From Ursus arctos (lineage: Eukaryota > Chordata > Mammalia > Carnivora > Ursidae): a stretch of 64,000 nt of DNA. The position numbers were made by a program, and so were the translations under genes. The stretch covers positions 67,522,727 through 67,586,726 of the forward strand of contig NW_026623100.1 of the NCBI RefSeq assembly GCF_023065955.2, in the 5' to 3' direction. A model generated the notes under the pieces. That model was not told the origin of the DNA and ran no database searches. It worked only from the letters and a program-made list of their open reading frames with translations. The number at the start of each line of letters is the position of its first letter. The stretch's first letter is position 1. Positions 1 to 10,870 of the stretch are shown one piece after another.

Positions 1-475
1 GTATTTGTAGGTTTACTGGATTTTATTTTTAGGGAGTGGGGTGGTAATATCTTCCCATTTTTTGATTAAGTTGGTTCAGCTATGGTGCTATTCAGTAGGT
101 ATCTTCAGTGTCAGGTCCCGTAGCTGAATGCCATTGTTATTATAATTATTATTTGTAATCACATTGTAAGCTTGAATTTGGACTTGTACCTGCATCTTTT
201 GTATTTTGTACATTCAGTTATTTAGATTTTGGGAGTCCTTTTTGGTTTCAGTCATGTATGTCTACTTCGTAGATTAAGTAGACTTCATCAACTATGGTCT
301 GTTTTGGGTTTATAGTTTAATTTAGAATTGTGTTAAATTGATGTTTTGCATTTGACTTCATTTTACATTAGTTTGAAGTAAATTATTTAATTTTTGAATT
401 CTGGAATTTTGAACATTTACTGTAATTTGTAATATAACTGCTGTGAAATACTTGAATAAAGACGACAAGAAAAAC
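1..475 (+). other. ATAD2B: 3' UTR end of a convergent plus-strand gene, probably ATAD2B
   Basis: This AT-rich, non-coding stretch ends with an AATAAA hexamer at 455-460 and has GT-rich sequence (540-575) downstream, the arrangement of a mammalian mRNA 3' end. No protein frame is present. In human, ATAD2B (a bromodomain AAA ATPase) lies tail to tail with KLHL29, and KLHL29 here is on the minus strand, so the gene name rests on synteny recalled from human and not on coding sequence. It could instead be the end of an unrelated transcript or a chance AATAAA in AT-rich DNA. Confidence 0.45.
455..460 (+). terminator. poly(A) signal AATAAA of the left-edge gene
   Basis: A canonical AATAAA hexamer is followed within about 20 bases by a likely cleavage zone and, at 540-575, by a GT-rich downstream region. 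It marks the presumed end of the plus-strand transcript. Confidence 0.45.
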
Positions 476-559
476 CTGTCTTTAGCCTGACGATGATTGC
501 TGCTGGCTGCAAGTGCAGCACTACTGTCCTAGCTGAACTCTGCTGTGCGGTTAGGGCGT

Positions 560-663
560 GTTGATGTTTATTTATCTAGCTGTGTTCAAGGGGCAAGGCA
601 AGCATAGGGTCCCCCTTCTGCTCTGCCATCTTAACTCCTCTGGTCAGCACGTTGATGTTTATT
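560..663 (-). mobile_element. Short retro-insertion resembling an L1 5' end, with 13-bp target-site duplications
   Basis: A perfect 13-base direct repeat (gttgatgtttatt) at 560-572 and 651-663 brackets 78 bases. Read on the minus strand, the insert starts near the phrase gagttaagatggcagagcag, which resembles the start of carnivore L1 5' UTRs, and ends in an A-rich ATAAATAAA tail. It looks like a reverse-transcribed stub of an L1 5' end rather than the usual 5'-truncated copy. Family assignment is from memory. Confidence 0.4.
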
Positions 664-1288
664 AAGCACCCATCCAAAATCTTGTAATGTTCTTTTAGAT
701 TTTAGTAGCCCTCAGTATTTTTTAGCTAAAAGTTTTTTCTGTTGAGGACATGTGTTTTTAATTTCAGTTGAGGATTATCTAAAATGTGTCCTATAGAAGC
801 AGATAGATTACTTCTGAAATTTGTTTTTCTGTTTGGAACACTGCTACAGCAGATGATCAGGTAGTTTGGTTAACTTACTTTGTAGTGTTTTTCTCTTTGA
901 TCAGATAGTTATCAGCATACTTTGAATAGTACACAGAATTTAAATATGGAGAAAGATTTCATACCAGAATTTTGAGGGGCTTGTTGCTTCATAGCAATAG
1001 AATGTTCTTGGCTTTAGATTGCCCATGTTTCTGCTGTCCACCATGTGCTACCTTTTCATGTCCTGAGATTAGTATACTAATTCTACTCAATAGAAGTTCC
1101 TAATTTTTTTTTTTTAAATCACAGTAAAAAGGAACTGGTTGAATTTGAGTAATACTTTGTTTTTATTGATTTTGCAAATTGTATTAATTTTTACTTTAAA
1201 TTGTATATCAAAAGACTGGTAGTAATAAACCTGGGAAGCATTTTTAAACATTTTAGCCAAATGTTTATATAAGTAATTTATAAGTGCA
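664..1288. other. AT-rich intergenic stretch
   Basis: No gene, splice-linked frame or recognisable repeat is visible here. Confidence 0.5.
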
Positions 1289-1289
1289 T

Positions 1290-1472
1290 TTTTTTAAAAG
1301 CTTTTATTTATTTGAGACAGAGAGAGAAAGACAGGCAGGGGGAGGGGGGTCAGAGGGAGAGGCAGACTCCCCACTGAGCAGGGAGCCTGATGCAGGCTCG
1401 ATCCCAGGACCTCGAGATCATGACTTGAGCCAAAGGCAGATGCTTAACCGACTGAGCCACCTAGGTGCCCCT
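1290..1472 (-). mobile_element. CAN SINE (tRNA-Lys-derived)
   Basis: The plus strand reads T-rich tail, CT/GA-rich body, then the tRNA-like head ending gactgagccacctaggtgcc, so the element lies on the minus strand. The A/B-box head, TATTTATTT tail and roughly 180-base length match carnivore SINEC elements. Target-site duplications are not clear. Confidence 0.85.
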
Positions 1473-2160
1473 GTTGGCTATCTTTTTAAATATAAATTCC
1501 CTCTCTTACCTGCACAGTCTTGTCTGTTATGTCCTAGGTACTATGCTAGACACATTCTCTATCTTTCAGTAGCTTGTGGTCCGCTAGGGGAGGCTGGTGC
1601 ATATACCAGTAGTAATGATCAGTGGGATAGGGCTATAACAGAAGGAACACGGTATTGTTCAGAGTTACAAGAAGGGAAGCAATTAATTCTGTTTAGGAGT
1701 GGGGAAAATGACTCTTCCCGGAGGGAGTTGGCATTTTATTTGCCCTTTGTTTCTTTCTGGCTTTTCTAGAGTGTAGCCCCACTTTACCAAAACCTTTTCT
1801 GTTTTCTTGTGACCATTCATGCTACATCATATCATCACTTTATTCATACCACTCACCATGGAGTATCTTTATTTTCAACTTAATGAAATCTTGCTTATAT
1901 TTCAGGGCTGTGCTTAGATTCTCCACCAGTGCATCTCCCTTACTGTTATCTTTCCTTCTCAGAACTTAGCTGTATCTTATAGTGCATAACAGTGAATTAC
2001 TAATGTTAGGCAAAACAGTAATTTATTTATGTGGGAAAGGAAGTATCATATTTTTTCTGCATTCCTTGTAGGAATTTAAAACAATGCTGGACTTACAGTA
2101 GATGCTTATTTCTTTGGCTTAATTGACATAGTTGAAATTTACTTAAATCATCCTTTCATT
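1473..2160. other. Intergenic stretch, no element recognised
   Basis: I see no gene or clear repeat. A frame crossing from the SINE into this stretch has no coding character. Confidence 0.4.
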
Positions 2161-2169
2161 GATTGAACA

Positions 2170-2290
2170 GAGTTACAGTGAGTGCCTACAGTGTGCCAAG
2201 CAGTGTTGCAGGTGCTGGAAATAAAGCAACAAACAAAGCAGAAAAGGTCCCTGTCTTCATGGAGCTTAAATTCTTTCGATGTCATGTGCC
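2170..2290 (+). repeat. Ancient interspersed repeat fragment (L2-like)
   Basis: It contains the widely dispersed mammalian phrase 'gtgtgccaagcagtgttgcag…gtccctgtcttcatggagctt' in degraded form. Class assignment is uncertain. Confidence 0.4.
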
Positions 2291-2717
2291 AGATTTCTGT
2301 CATGGTTGGTCAGGTTCAAATTATTTTTTTGAAAGTGTTCTTCTCTCTACAAACATTGAATGAAGCATTTTGTTGTTAGACATTTGCCAAGAACTCTTCC
2401 TTTTCTTCTATTTCCTATCTTAGTGAATAGAACCATATCCATCAAGGATCCAAAACCTGTCATCCTAAATTTTATCTTCTTTATGGTGCATCTCATTCTA
2501 ATCATGCAGCGTGTTCTGTTGATTTTTATCCTTCTAAAATGTCTCCTATCCATCACCCTTTTTTCATTAAGTAGCTGACCTAATCTGGGTGCTATTCCTT
2601 TTGTCTAACCTAGTGTAACAGTCACAGTTTGGGAGAATGTAAAGATGGGCAAAGACATAGTGTCTGTCTTCAACAGGATTTTTATAATTTAACATCCTTA
2701 CATCATATTTACTATCC

Positions 2718-2925
2718 ACTAGGGACTTTTCTGAGTGCTTTACAAATACAAATACATTCTTAATACTTTGAGAACCTTATGAACTATGTGTTATTACTAT
2801 CCCCATCTTACAGGCCAGGTAAACTGGGACATAAAGTGATTTGTCCAAGGTCACACAGCCAGGATTCAAATGCAGTCTGGCACCAGAGTTGATGCTCTTA
2901 ATTGCTATGCTTCACTGCCTCTTGT
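2718..2925 (-). repeat. MIR SINE fragment
   Basis: The conserved MIR core is visible in reverse orientation: 'tatccccatcttacag', then 'ccaaggtcacacagccag' and 'gattcaaatgcagtctgg'. Divergence is high, as expected for MIR. Confidence 0.75.
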
Positions 2926-3029
2926 GGGGGTAGAGAGACGCGCAAGTGTATTTCAGTATACTATGTATAGCGTGTGTTAACGATGGAGTCTGCGTAAGGT
3001 ACAGCGGGAGTACAGAGGAGGAACATGTA

Positions 3030-3345
3030 GCCCAGCCTCAAGAAAGCCTTCCTAAAAAATCTGACGCCTGAGCTGAGGCATCAAGATGGGAAAGGTTTTC
3101 CAGGCAGAAGGAACAACAGAAGCATATACTGAAGAGTAAAACAGCATGACAGCTGCAGGTGAAAGTACAAGCAGTTCCTAATCACCAAAGGTCAACATTT
3201 ATTTAACACATTTATTTGAGCAATGCCACTTGCCAAGCACAGTTCTTGGCGTTAGAGTTACAGTTGAGGACAGGACAGCAAGGTCCTGGTTCTCTTGGAG
3301 TTCATAGTTTAGTGGGCAAAGAGTAAACAAGTTGTTATCTAATAG
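3030..3345 (+). repeat. Ancient dispersed repeat remnants
   Basis: Two pieces typical of old mammalian repeats occur: 'ttccaggcagaaggaacaac' near 3100 and 'cttgccaagcacagttcttgg' near 3230. I cannot name the family securely. Confidence 0.35.
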
Positions 3346-3414
3346 TGGCCAGTGCTTGGGTGATAAATACAGTAGTAGTAATTGCAGCAGCAAACGTCTG
3401 AGTGATAGATACTG

Positions 3415-3600
3415 TTTAAGGATTAACCATTTAATTATCCCAGCATCTATGAAGTTAAGTACTATTGTTGGTTCCACGTAACAACAGGGGATATTGAAAT
3501 ACAGAGCTGGTTAAGCAACTTGCCCGATGAGGCTACAAAGCTAATGAGTCTTAGCTGGGATTCCAGCTTGTGTGGTTTCAGAACTTGGATTCTTAACTGA
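3415..3600 (-). repeat. MIR SINE fragment
   Basis: Degraded MIR core in reverse orientation: an attatccc stretch, 'taagcaacttgcccgatgag', then 'agctgggattccagcttgtg'. Confidence 0.55.
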
Positions 3601-3770
3601 TCTATCATTAAGGTGAATGATAAGTTCATTTGCTCGTATTCAGGTTTTTCTCCCCTATTAGTAAACATTTTTAAACCGTAGAATACTGCAGAGAACAGTA
3701 CAACATGCATGTTCACGTCATCCAGGATTAAATGTTAACAGTTTAACATAATTGTTGTAGTTCTTTTTTA

Positions 3771-3968
3771 TTTAATTTAAAAAGTCTTTATTTTTTAATT
3801 TTTTAAAAAAGATTTTACTTATTTGTTAGCTTGAATGGGGTGGGGGGAGAGGGAGAAGCAGACTCCCCGCTGAGCAGGGAGCCCACCGTGAAGCTCCATC
3901 CCAGGACCTTGGGATCATGACCTGAGCCCGAGGCAGATGCTTAACTGACTGAGCCACCCAGGTGTCCC
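3771..3968 (-). mobile_element. CAN SINE with target-site duplication
   Basis: Reverse-oriented carnivore SINE: T-rich tail, GA-rich body and a head ending 'gactgagccacccaggtg'. The flanks repeat tgtagttctttttt at 3756 and 3969, an authentic target-site duplication. Confidence 0.88.
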
Positions 3969-4119
3969 TGTAGTTCTTTTTTTAAAGAAAAAAATTCTAG
4001 GTAAGTTGATGTCCCCTTCCTACCAATCCCCAGTCACATTCCTTTTCTTCAGAGGGAGCCATTCTGATGACTTTGATGAATATCTTTCCTGTCTGTTTTT
4101 AACTCATTATTTGAGAAGG

Positions 4120-4380
4120 TAATAGTATGGGTGCTGAAGCCAGACTGAGTCTGAATCCTAGTTATGTTCCTTCTTGGCTGTGTGACATGAAGCAAGTTAC
4201 TTCACCTCCCTGCACATCAGTTTATCTGTAGGAAGGCGGATAACGATAGCACCGAGCCTGTGGTAGTTATATGAGGATGACGCGTTTGAATCAGCAAACA
4301 CATCGTAGTGACCTTAGAACAGTCCCAGGCACATAGGGTGTTCAGTATGTTTTAATCATTACTACTGTAATTATTACTGT
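4120..4380 (+). repeat. MIR SINE, nearly full length
   Basis: Forward-oriented MIR: 'gctgaagccagactgagtct', 'tggctgtgtgacatgaagca', 'tcagtttatctgtagg', then the 3' part 'cccaggcacatagggtgttc'. Confidence 0.75.
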
Positions 4381-4384
4381 TTGT

Positions 4385-5164
4385 ATGTGTCCGTCAAAAT
4401 GGTTTAGGAGTTTCTTAAATGTACATAAATGGAATTATTTTACGTCTTTAAAATGTTATATATTTTTAATTTGGAAATGCATGAATATGGTTTAAAGAAT
4501 GAAGTAGTTCTAGAAAGCTTGTTATAAAAACTAGTTATCCCTATTCCTCTTCCCTCCCTTTCTCCCCACAAAAAGGAATATTCTCCCCAGAGCCAGCTGT
4601 TTTCAACACCCTTAACTAGTATTTAAGTACGCATCTCTTATTTCTAAATAATATTCTTATATGGCTACTTTTTTTTATTTTCCAGTTTTTGCCTATATCT
4701 TGATTTCCCACCATGGAAGAGAGTAGTCACAACTGTCCCTCACGCACCTCCACACTTCCTGTTTTCTCATCCTCCCAGTTAGTTTTAATTCTTGTTAGAT
4801 CATTATTCAGTATTTATATGATCGTGACTATGTAAAAACTTGACAGCTGAGATATTTAGGATGCTATGATTCATTTCCTGTACACGTTTTTGTTAATAAT
4901 AGACTTTGTTATTTGCCTAGTTTTCTATTATTAACAACTAGTTTGTCCCTAAATTTGTCCCCAGCAATCCAGCTCTTATCTTCAGACATACCAGGTATTC
5001 TAGCATTTCATCATCTTGAGAAAGTGTTTCTGGGAGCATTCTCACCTTTTTCACTGGTATGTTCTTGTATAGCCATTTTTCCTCGGTTCTCCCTTCGCTA
5101 CATTCCTTCACCTTTCTCTTCTGACTGACACTTACATCCTGCGTTGCTGTTGAGTGGTCCAGTG
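4385..5164. other. Intergenic AT-rich DNA with possible old LINE remnants
   Basis: No gene is visible. The part around 4440-4700 (T/A-rich with ccctattcctcttccctccc) resembles antisense ancient LINE material, but I cannot assign it. Confidence 0.3.
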
Positions 5165-5178
5165 CTGTTCTGAGTCTT

Positions 5179-5345
5179 TTTTTTTTTTTTTTAAGATTTA
5201 TTTATTTATTTTAGAGAGAAACCCTCAAGCAGACTCTGCACTGAGCGTGGAGCCCCATGTGGGGTTTGACCCTCAAACCCCAAGATCATGACCCGAGCCA
5301 AAACCAAGAGTCGTACGCTCATCTCACTGAGTCACCCAGTCTCCC
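5179..5345 (-). mobile_element. CAN SINE with target-site duplication
   Basis: Reverse-oriented, rather diverged carnivore SINE with a T16 tail and a tRNA-like head. Direct repeats flank it: ctgttctgagtctt at 5165-5178 and ctgttctgattctt at 5346-5359, with one mismatch. Confidence 0.85.
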
Positions 5346-6970
5346 CTGTTCTGATTCTTAACACATTTTCTTGATTTTGTTTTCCTTTCCTAAAGCTTTT
5401 AGAATCTTCACTTTTACCCTGATGTTCTAGAATATCCCAGACATGTCTGGATGGGTGTCTGGGCTAGTTGGCCTCTCTGCTCTGAAAATTCATGTCCTTC
5501 AGTTCCGAGAAATTTCCCGGAGTTATTTCTTTATGATTTGCTCACCTTGTTTTTTTTTTTTTTGGGGGGGGTTATTTTTTTGTTGTTTGTTTTTGTTCTC
5601 CACTGTTCTGAAGATACTGTTCTTTATTGTACTTTAAAGATATTTGTTCTCTAAAGATATTGTTCACTGTTCTTTAGATATTGACCCTCCTAGACTGTTC
5701 TCTAAATTCTGTTGCTGTCCCAGTTTTAATTGCATATTTAATTTTTTCATGGCAATTGTTTTCTTGATTTTTTAAGTATCATTGTGTTCTTGTTTAATGG
5801 ATGTAAAGTCAGTCAGTCGCTTTTGAGGATATTAATAATTATTTTTTCTTTCGTGGTTTTTCTTCTTCCTGTGTAGACTCTTCTCCAAGTTACTTTTCCT
5901 ATTTGTTCTGGCTCCTGTTTAGTATGCAGCTTTTTCTTAAATGTTCGGTAATTCTTTGCTATCTGCTCATATTGAAGAGTGGAGGACTAAAAAGTTGCTT
6001 TCAAAGCGTAGTGTAAGAATATCCAGATGGGAGAGTAGCAAAGGCTTCTCTGGAAAATACCATCAGCCCAATAGGAAAAAAGCTAAAGATAGTAATGCTG
6101 GGGATTCCCTGAGGAAGCCATCCAGCCAGATCACCTGACAAAGTTGTATAGATTGGAAATGATGAATACAATGTCGAATAAATTTTGGCTCCTTCAATAT
6201 CTTCTCTATTCTTTTAAGAAATGACCTTGAAATTTTTCAGTTTGCTTGGGTATCCCAGTTGAAGTCTCTTAGTGGGAATGCCTTTGTTTTTGGATAATTT
6301 TTACAAGTTTGAGATTTTTGAATATATATATATATATATATTCCTTTTGTTTGCTGCCACCTTTGCCCTCTTAACCTCATTTTCCTTTTATTAGGCCAGT
6401 ATATTAGATCCAAGAACTCAAAAGGTATTACAGTGTTCTTTGGAAGATTTTGCACTGATGGCTTTACCCCTTTAGGAGCAATAGCTGTCTTTAGAGCACT
6501 TGGAGGTGATGGAGTCAGGTTTTCTCCTCACTTTGACTTCTATTAATGCCAGCTATTTTCCAGACAGCACCTCTTGTTCCAGAAACAGAAATGATTGGTC
6601 TGTGTAAGACCACTTGGGTTAATGGTCCTACTGTTAATGGCTAATATGGCAGGTCTGAAAGGCTACATACCAAAAGTCTGAAGACTCTCTGATTTTCTTA
6701 CCATAATTTTTATTTCTTTTTGGAATTCCGGATATCTAGAATTTTTTCAGGTTAGTGTTTTGATTAACAGAAGAAGCATAACTTAAGCCAAGAAAGATGA
6801 AGAAAGACTGGACTGGAAAAAAAGGTGAGTAAAGCAGAAAAAAAGTTTAGTGTTATTTTTATATATGTAAAGTAATGTGTTTTATAAGTTAAACAAAAAG
6901 TTATCTTGGCCTTACTCATCTGCTGGAGATATAGAAGTTAGGAGTGTGACCATTCCATTCAGGTATCCAT
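5346..6970. other. Intergenic AT-rich DNA, no gene seen
   Basis: There is a T14/G8 homopolymer junction at about 5553-5575 and a short (TA)n tract at 6321-6342. Apart from these I recognise no gene and no confident repeat. Confidence 0.4.
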
Positions 6971-6980
6971 GGCAACATTT

Positions 6981-7094
6981 AAAAAAAAATCAATCAATTA
7001 TTAAAGTAAGCTCTGTGCCCAACGTGAGGTGAGATTCGTTGACCTTGTGATTAAGAGTTGCATGCTCTACCAACTGAGCTGGCCAGGTACCCCC
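6981..7094 (-). mobile_element. Short CAN SINE (first of two at one target)
   Basis: A roughly 110-base reverse SINE of the short subtype: A/T-rich tail, 'taagctctgtgcccaacgtg', then a head ending 'accaactgagctggccagg'. It is flanked by ggcaacattt (6971-6980) and gacaacattt (7097-7106). Confidence 0.8.
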
Positions 7095-7106
7095 ATGACA
7101 ACATTT

Positions 7107-7300
7107 TTTTTTTTCAAGATTGATTGATTTATTAGAGAGTGCATGGTGAGTAGGGGCAGAGGGAAAGGGAGAGACAATCCCAAGCAGACCCTGGACTAAG
7201 TGCTGAGCCTGACTCAGGGCTCCATCTCACGACCCTGAGATCACAACCTGAGCAGAAGCCAAGAGTCCGTCGCTCAACTGACTCTCCTACCCAGGTGCCC
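7107..7300 (-). mobile_element. CAN SINE (second insertion at the same target)
   Basis: Reverse-oriented SINE, T-rich tail to 'ctacccaggtgccc'. Its flanks are gacaacattt (7097-7106) and ggcaacatt (7302-7310), the same target sequence duplicated by the neighbouring SINE. Confidence 0.82.
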
Positions 7301-7419
7301 TGGCAACATTGTTTTTAATGTCAAGCTGCATTGTGGGTAATTGCTAATGAGGTGCTAAATAAGTATTAAATGTAAAAGGCCAACATTTTAATGAGTATCG
7401 AGAGGTAGGGGTCATAAAG

Positions 7420-7990
7420 TTGGTTTGGAAGGCTGAGTAGACTAGAACTAAAGATACTATATATAAGGAAGTATGGTGGAGATAAAGCTGTCTAGGTGGT
7501 TGGGGTCTCGTTATGGAGGACCAGGCTAAAGGTATTTGTACTTTATCATGTGGCAGTTCTGGAAGGTTTTTGAACAGCACCAGGACATGATGAAAATGAA
7601 ATTTTATAAGTATCGATTTGACAGGAATATGGAAAATAACTACTTCTTTCAAAAAGATATGTTGACTACCTACTATTTGCTATAAGTATGTACGAGGCAC
7701 TGAAGTTACAAAGCTAAGTAAGAGAGTCCCTGCCTTTGGAAATAACTACTCAGTAGAAGAAGATATATTAAGGGATTTTTCTTTTAATTTAGAGAAATGC
7801 AATGATAATGGTGTAGCTGAGGTGCTATCAGAGCATAGAAGGAAGGAACTTAACCCACCTAGGAATTCATGAGAGGGTTTTCTGGTGAATGTGATAACAG
7901 CATCTCAAAAAATGAAGGAATGCAGTAAAAACTTTGGGGAAGAACATTCCAGGCAGAGGGAACAGTATAACAAAGGCATAGAAACAGAGG
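7420..7990 (+). repeat. Ancient dispersed mammalian repeat fragments
   Basis: The phrases 'caccaggacatgatgaaaat', 'tgactacctactatttgcta' and 'attccaggcagagggaacag' occur in the order found in old mammalian repeat copies. A class name cannot be given from sight alone. Confidence 0.35.
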
Positions 7991-8090
7991 CAAACATGTT
8001 AGTTTCAAACAACTTGTCTAGTTTGCTGTATTCTGAAGGTAACTAAAGAGAAGAGTAGTGTTTGAAGTTAGCAAGGACTTTGCATGCCTG

Positions 8091-8165
8091 CCTTTCCTTT
8101 CCTTTCCTTTCCTTTCCTTTCCTTTCCTTTCCTTTCCTTTCCTTTCCTTTCCTTTCCTTTCCTTT
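8091..8165 (+). repeat. (CCTTT)15 microsatellite in a SINE tail
   Basis: Fifteen perfect five-base units (75 bases) lie between the left target-site duplication and the SINE body. On the minus strand this is (AAAGG)n directly after the element, so it is an expanded A-rich SINE tail. Confidence 0.95.
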
Positions 8166-8333
8166 TTTAAAGATTTTATTTGACAGAGATGGAACACAAG
8201 TAGTGGCAAAGGGAGAAGCCGACTTCCCGCTGAGCAGGAAGCCCAATGTGGGGCTCAATCCCAGGACTCCGAACCATGACCCATGACCCGAGCCAAAGGC
8301 AGATGCTTAACAACTGAGCCACCCAGGTGCCCC
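8166..8333 (-). mobile_element. CAN SINE with 16-bp target-site duplication
   Basis: Reverse-oriented carnivore SINE: TTTTAAAGATTTTATTTGAC tail start, GA-rich body, head ending 'aactgagccacccaggtgcc'. The perfect 16-base duplication tttgcatgcctgcctt occurs at 8079-8094 and 8334-8349 and encloses both the SINE and its expanded tail. Confidence 0.93.
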
Positions 8334-8349
8334 TTTGCATGCCTGCCTT

Positions 8350-9120
8350 GTATTCAAGGTGAGAGATGCTGCAGGCCTCAATGAGGGAAGTTGTGGTAGG
8401 GATGGTGAGAAAGGAATGGTTTCTTCTAGAAAATGTAGGAGTAAAATCATTAGAACTAAGTGACTGGATTTCGGGGGCAAGGATAAAGGAAGAGGCTCAA
8501 ATTGCTCTTAGATTTCTGCCTGGGTAATCAGGTAGATTAGTAGCACCATTAATTGAGACTAGACAGCAGAGAGTAGCAGATCTGGAGTGAGTGCAATATG
8601 GGACATTTTGACATCCAGGTCCAGCAGACAGATAAATATATCCAAAGCATGGGAGAGGTCAGAGCTAGAGACTTCGGGGTTAACTGCTGTCAGTGCCGTT
8701 CCAGCCACAAGTGTGCATCAGACGTAGGCGGTTCTTGGAAGCAGAATGAAAATGGTACGTAGAGGAGCAGGAATGTTTGAGCAGCAGTAGAGAATGTCTT
8801 ACAAAGGAGATTGGTCATAACTTCTCAAAAGCAGGACAGCCAAGGACAGTATCACGGAACTCAAAGAAGAGAGAATTTATGTTTGAAATGAACGAAATAT
8901 CAAATGCTCCAGTAGAGGCTGATTAAATATGTACTAAAACCTTGCCAGTAGCTATGACAATTTGGTGATCTTTGTTGTTCTCAGGAAAAAGGGAAGGAGT
9001 GAGAGCCTAACTAGAGATGTGCGCAGGGTTGAGGAGAGGATTTTGATAAAAGTGAAAAAGACTGAGCATGTTGATGGACTGAAGGTGATGATAGCAGCTA
9101 ACACTGAAATGCACTGGATT
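8350..9120. other. Intergenic stretch, probably old repeat-derived
   Basis: The GA-rich text (for example around 8390-8560) has the look of old dispersed repeat DNA. No gene is supported. Confidence 0.3.
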
Positions 9121-9124
9121 CCAG

Positions 9125-9345
9125 GCCCCTCTCTAAGGGCTTTCCATGTGTTAACTCATTTACTCCTCACAGCAACCCTGTGAAGTAGATACTGTTTTCC
9201 TCATTTTACTGAGGAAAGTTAACCACAGACTGTTACATGCCTGACAGCTGTTAAAAGAGCAGAATGAGAATTCGAACCCTGGGATTCTGACACAATAGCC
9301 CAGTTACTTACCACTGTCCTGTACTGCCTCCATAGAATGGTGGAG
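9125..9345 (-). repeat. MIR SINE fragment
   Basis: Reverse-oriented MIR core: 'taactcatttactcctcaca', 'cctcattttactgaggaaag' and 'gagaattcgaaccctgggat'. Confidence 0.75.
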
Positions 9346-9880
9346 CTTGTAGATGCGGGGAAGAGGAGTGCTCATTAATGGATCAAGTTCAGAAAAGACT
9401 GGAGAGGATAAAGCTTTTTCTCTCCAGAAAAGACTGGAGAAGATAGGTGGGAGTTTTGGTCTTGAAGAAGAGTAAGGATATTTTATGCTTGGAGACCAGA
9501 AACCGGGGCTACAGGTGGAGATCGTGAGTTCTGGGGTGGGAGGGGGGAATAAGGAAGTTTAGGAATTTAATCACATGAGACTTTTCCCATCAAATACATA
9601 TTTTTATTAAATTTATACGTTTTTATTGTCAAACATAACACAGATAAGGAAAACTGCTGAAAACAAATGTAGAGCTTATCATGAACTCTTGTAAGATATA
9701 ACCACCACCCAGGTGAAAGAAATTGTCAGCCGGTCCAGAAACTCTCTTTGTGCTCCATTCCAGTTAAAATCCTCTTTTTTCTCCCCCAGTGTTACCACTA
9801 TCTTAACATTTATCATAATGATGTTTTTTTTTTTTCTTACAGTTTTAGCACCTGTGAGCATTTTTAAATCCTACATTTAA
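9346..9880. other. Intergenic stretch, no gene seen
   Basis: There is a short local duplication of 'cagaaaagactggaga' near 9390-9435. The part from 9590 onward resembles antisense LINE material, without certainty. Confidence 0.3.
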
Positions 9881-9884
9881 GGTT

Positions 9885-10870
9885 TTTTTGCCTTTTTACT
9901 CCTTTGTCCTTTAAATCTCAACCTACAGATTCCTCCTCCGTCTCTTTTTCCTTGCCATTAATTTGATGAAGAAACCAGGTTTTGACCTGTTGAATTTCCG
10001 ACAGTCTGGATTTTGCTGATTGAATACCTATGGTGAGGCTAACGTGTTCATTTATTTTTGGTATTTCCTATAAACTGATACTTGGATCTAGAATTGTGCT
10101 AATATGGTAGCCACTAGCCACATGTGTCTATTGAATGCTTGAAATGTCAAAATTGAGATATGCTGTAAGTATAAAATGCACACGTAAAGATTTATTATAA
10201 AAATAATACGAGATATCATTAATAATTTTTATATTGACCATATATTGAAATGACACTTTGGATATATTGGGTTAAATTTATTAAAACATAATTTCCACCT
10301 AGTTCATTTTACTCTTTGTAACATGGTTATTAGGAAATTTAAATACATCTGTGACTTGTATTATGTTTCTGTTGGGCAGCCCTGATCTAGAGGCTTAATC
10401 AGATTCTGGTTTTATTTTATTATTTTTTGCAAGACTACTTCATAAATAAGAGTGTGTTCTTTTGTTAGGAGGCATATAGTGTCTGGTTATTGTTCTTGTG
10501 ATGTCAGCAGTGATTGATACTAAATGCTTAGATATCTTAATTCATTAGAGTTTGCAAAACTGAGTTCTAATGAAATCACTCCTTACTCATTTATTATTGC
10601 CTTGTCTGTTAACCTAGTATCCAGGTAGGATTAATGCTTGATTCTTTATCTTTATTAACCAGTTTTGAAAATGAATGATCTTCCTATTCAAAAGTGATAA
10701 ATTAGTTTTCTTTGTATCATTATGAATTCATAGTTTTAAACATATTTGATGCAGTTTAGGGCATTGCCATTATTATGCTTATTGCTGCTAAAATGTTCCC
10801 ATCTCTGGCCTGGGGGAATCTATTCAGGTTGGTTCCTGAGTCCTTTTGATACAACTCTGCTAGTCTTTGT
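9885..10870 (-). mobile_element. Old L1M-type LINE fragment, interrupted by a DNA transposon
   Basis: The text 'gatgaagaaaccaggttttg' to 'ttttgatacaactctgctag' reads like antisense sequence of an ancient mammalian L1 subfamily. It is broken at 10093-10383 by a separate insertion and resumes cleanly at 'ggcttaatcagattctgg'. No long open frame survives. Subfamily not determinable by eye. Confidence 0.5.
10093..10383. mobile_element. Non-autonomous hAT-type DNA transposon fossil
   Basis: About 291 bases containing 'tagccactagccacatgtgt' and 'ggatatattgggttaaattt', phrases shared by a common short mammalian DNA-transposon family. An 8-base duplication gatctaga flanks it at 10085-10092 and 10384-10391, and hAT elements make 8-base duplications. 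It sits inside an L1M copy whose two halves remain collinear. Confidence 0.55.

Noticed and set aside
1284..1769. 161-codon plus-strand open frame
   Set aside because: The first third is a reversed SINE and the rest has no coding character.
6971..7311. Regularly spaced direct repeats, considered as CRISPR-like
   Set aside because: The repeats are three target-site duplications around two SINEs; there is no array and the DNA is mammalian.
8018..8286. Lys-Gly-rich and Phe-Leu-Ser-rich repeated frames
   Set aside because: Translations of the (CCTTT)15 microsatellite.
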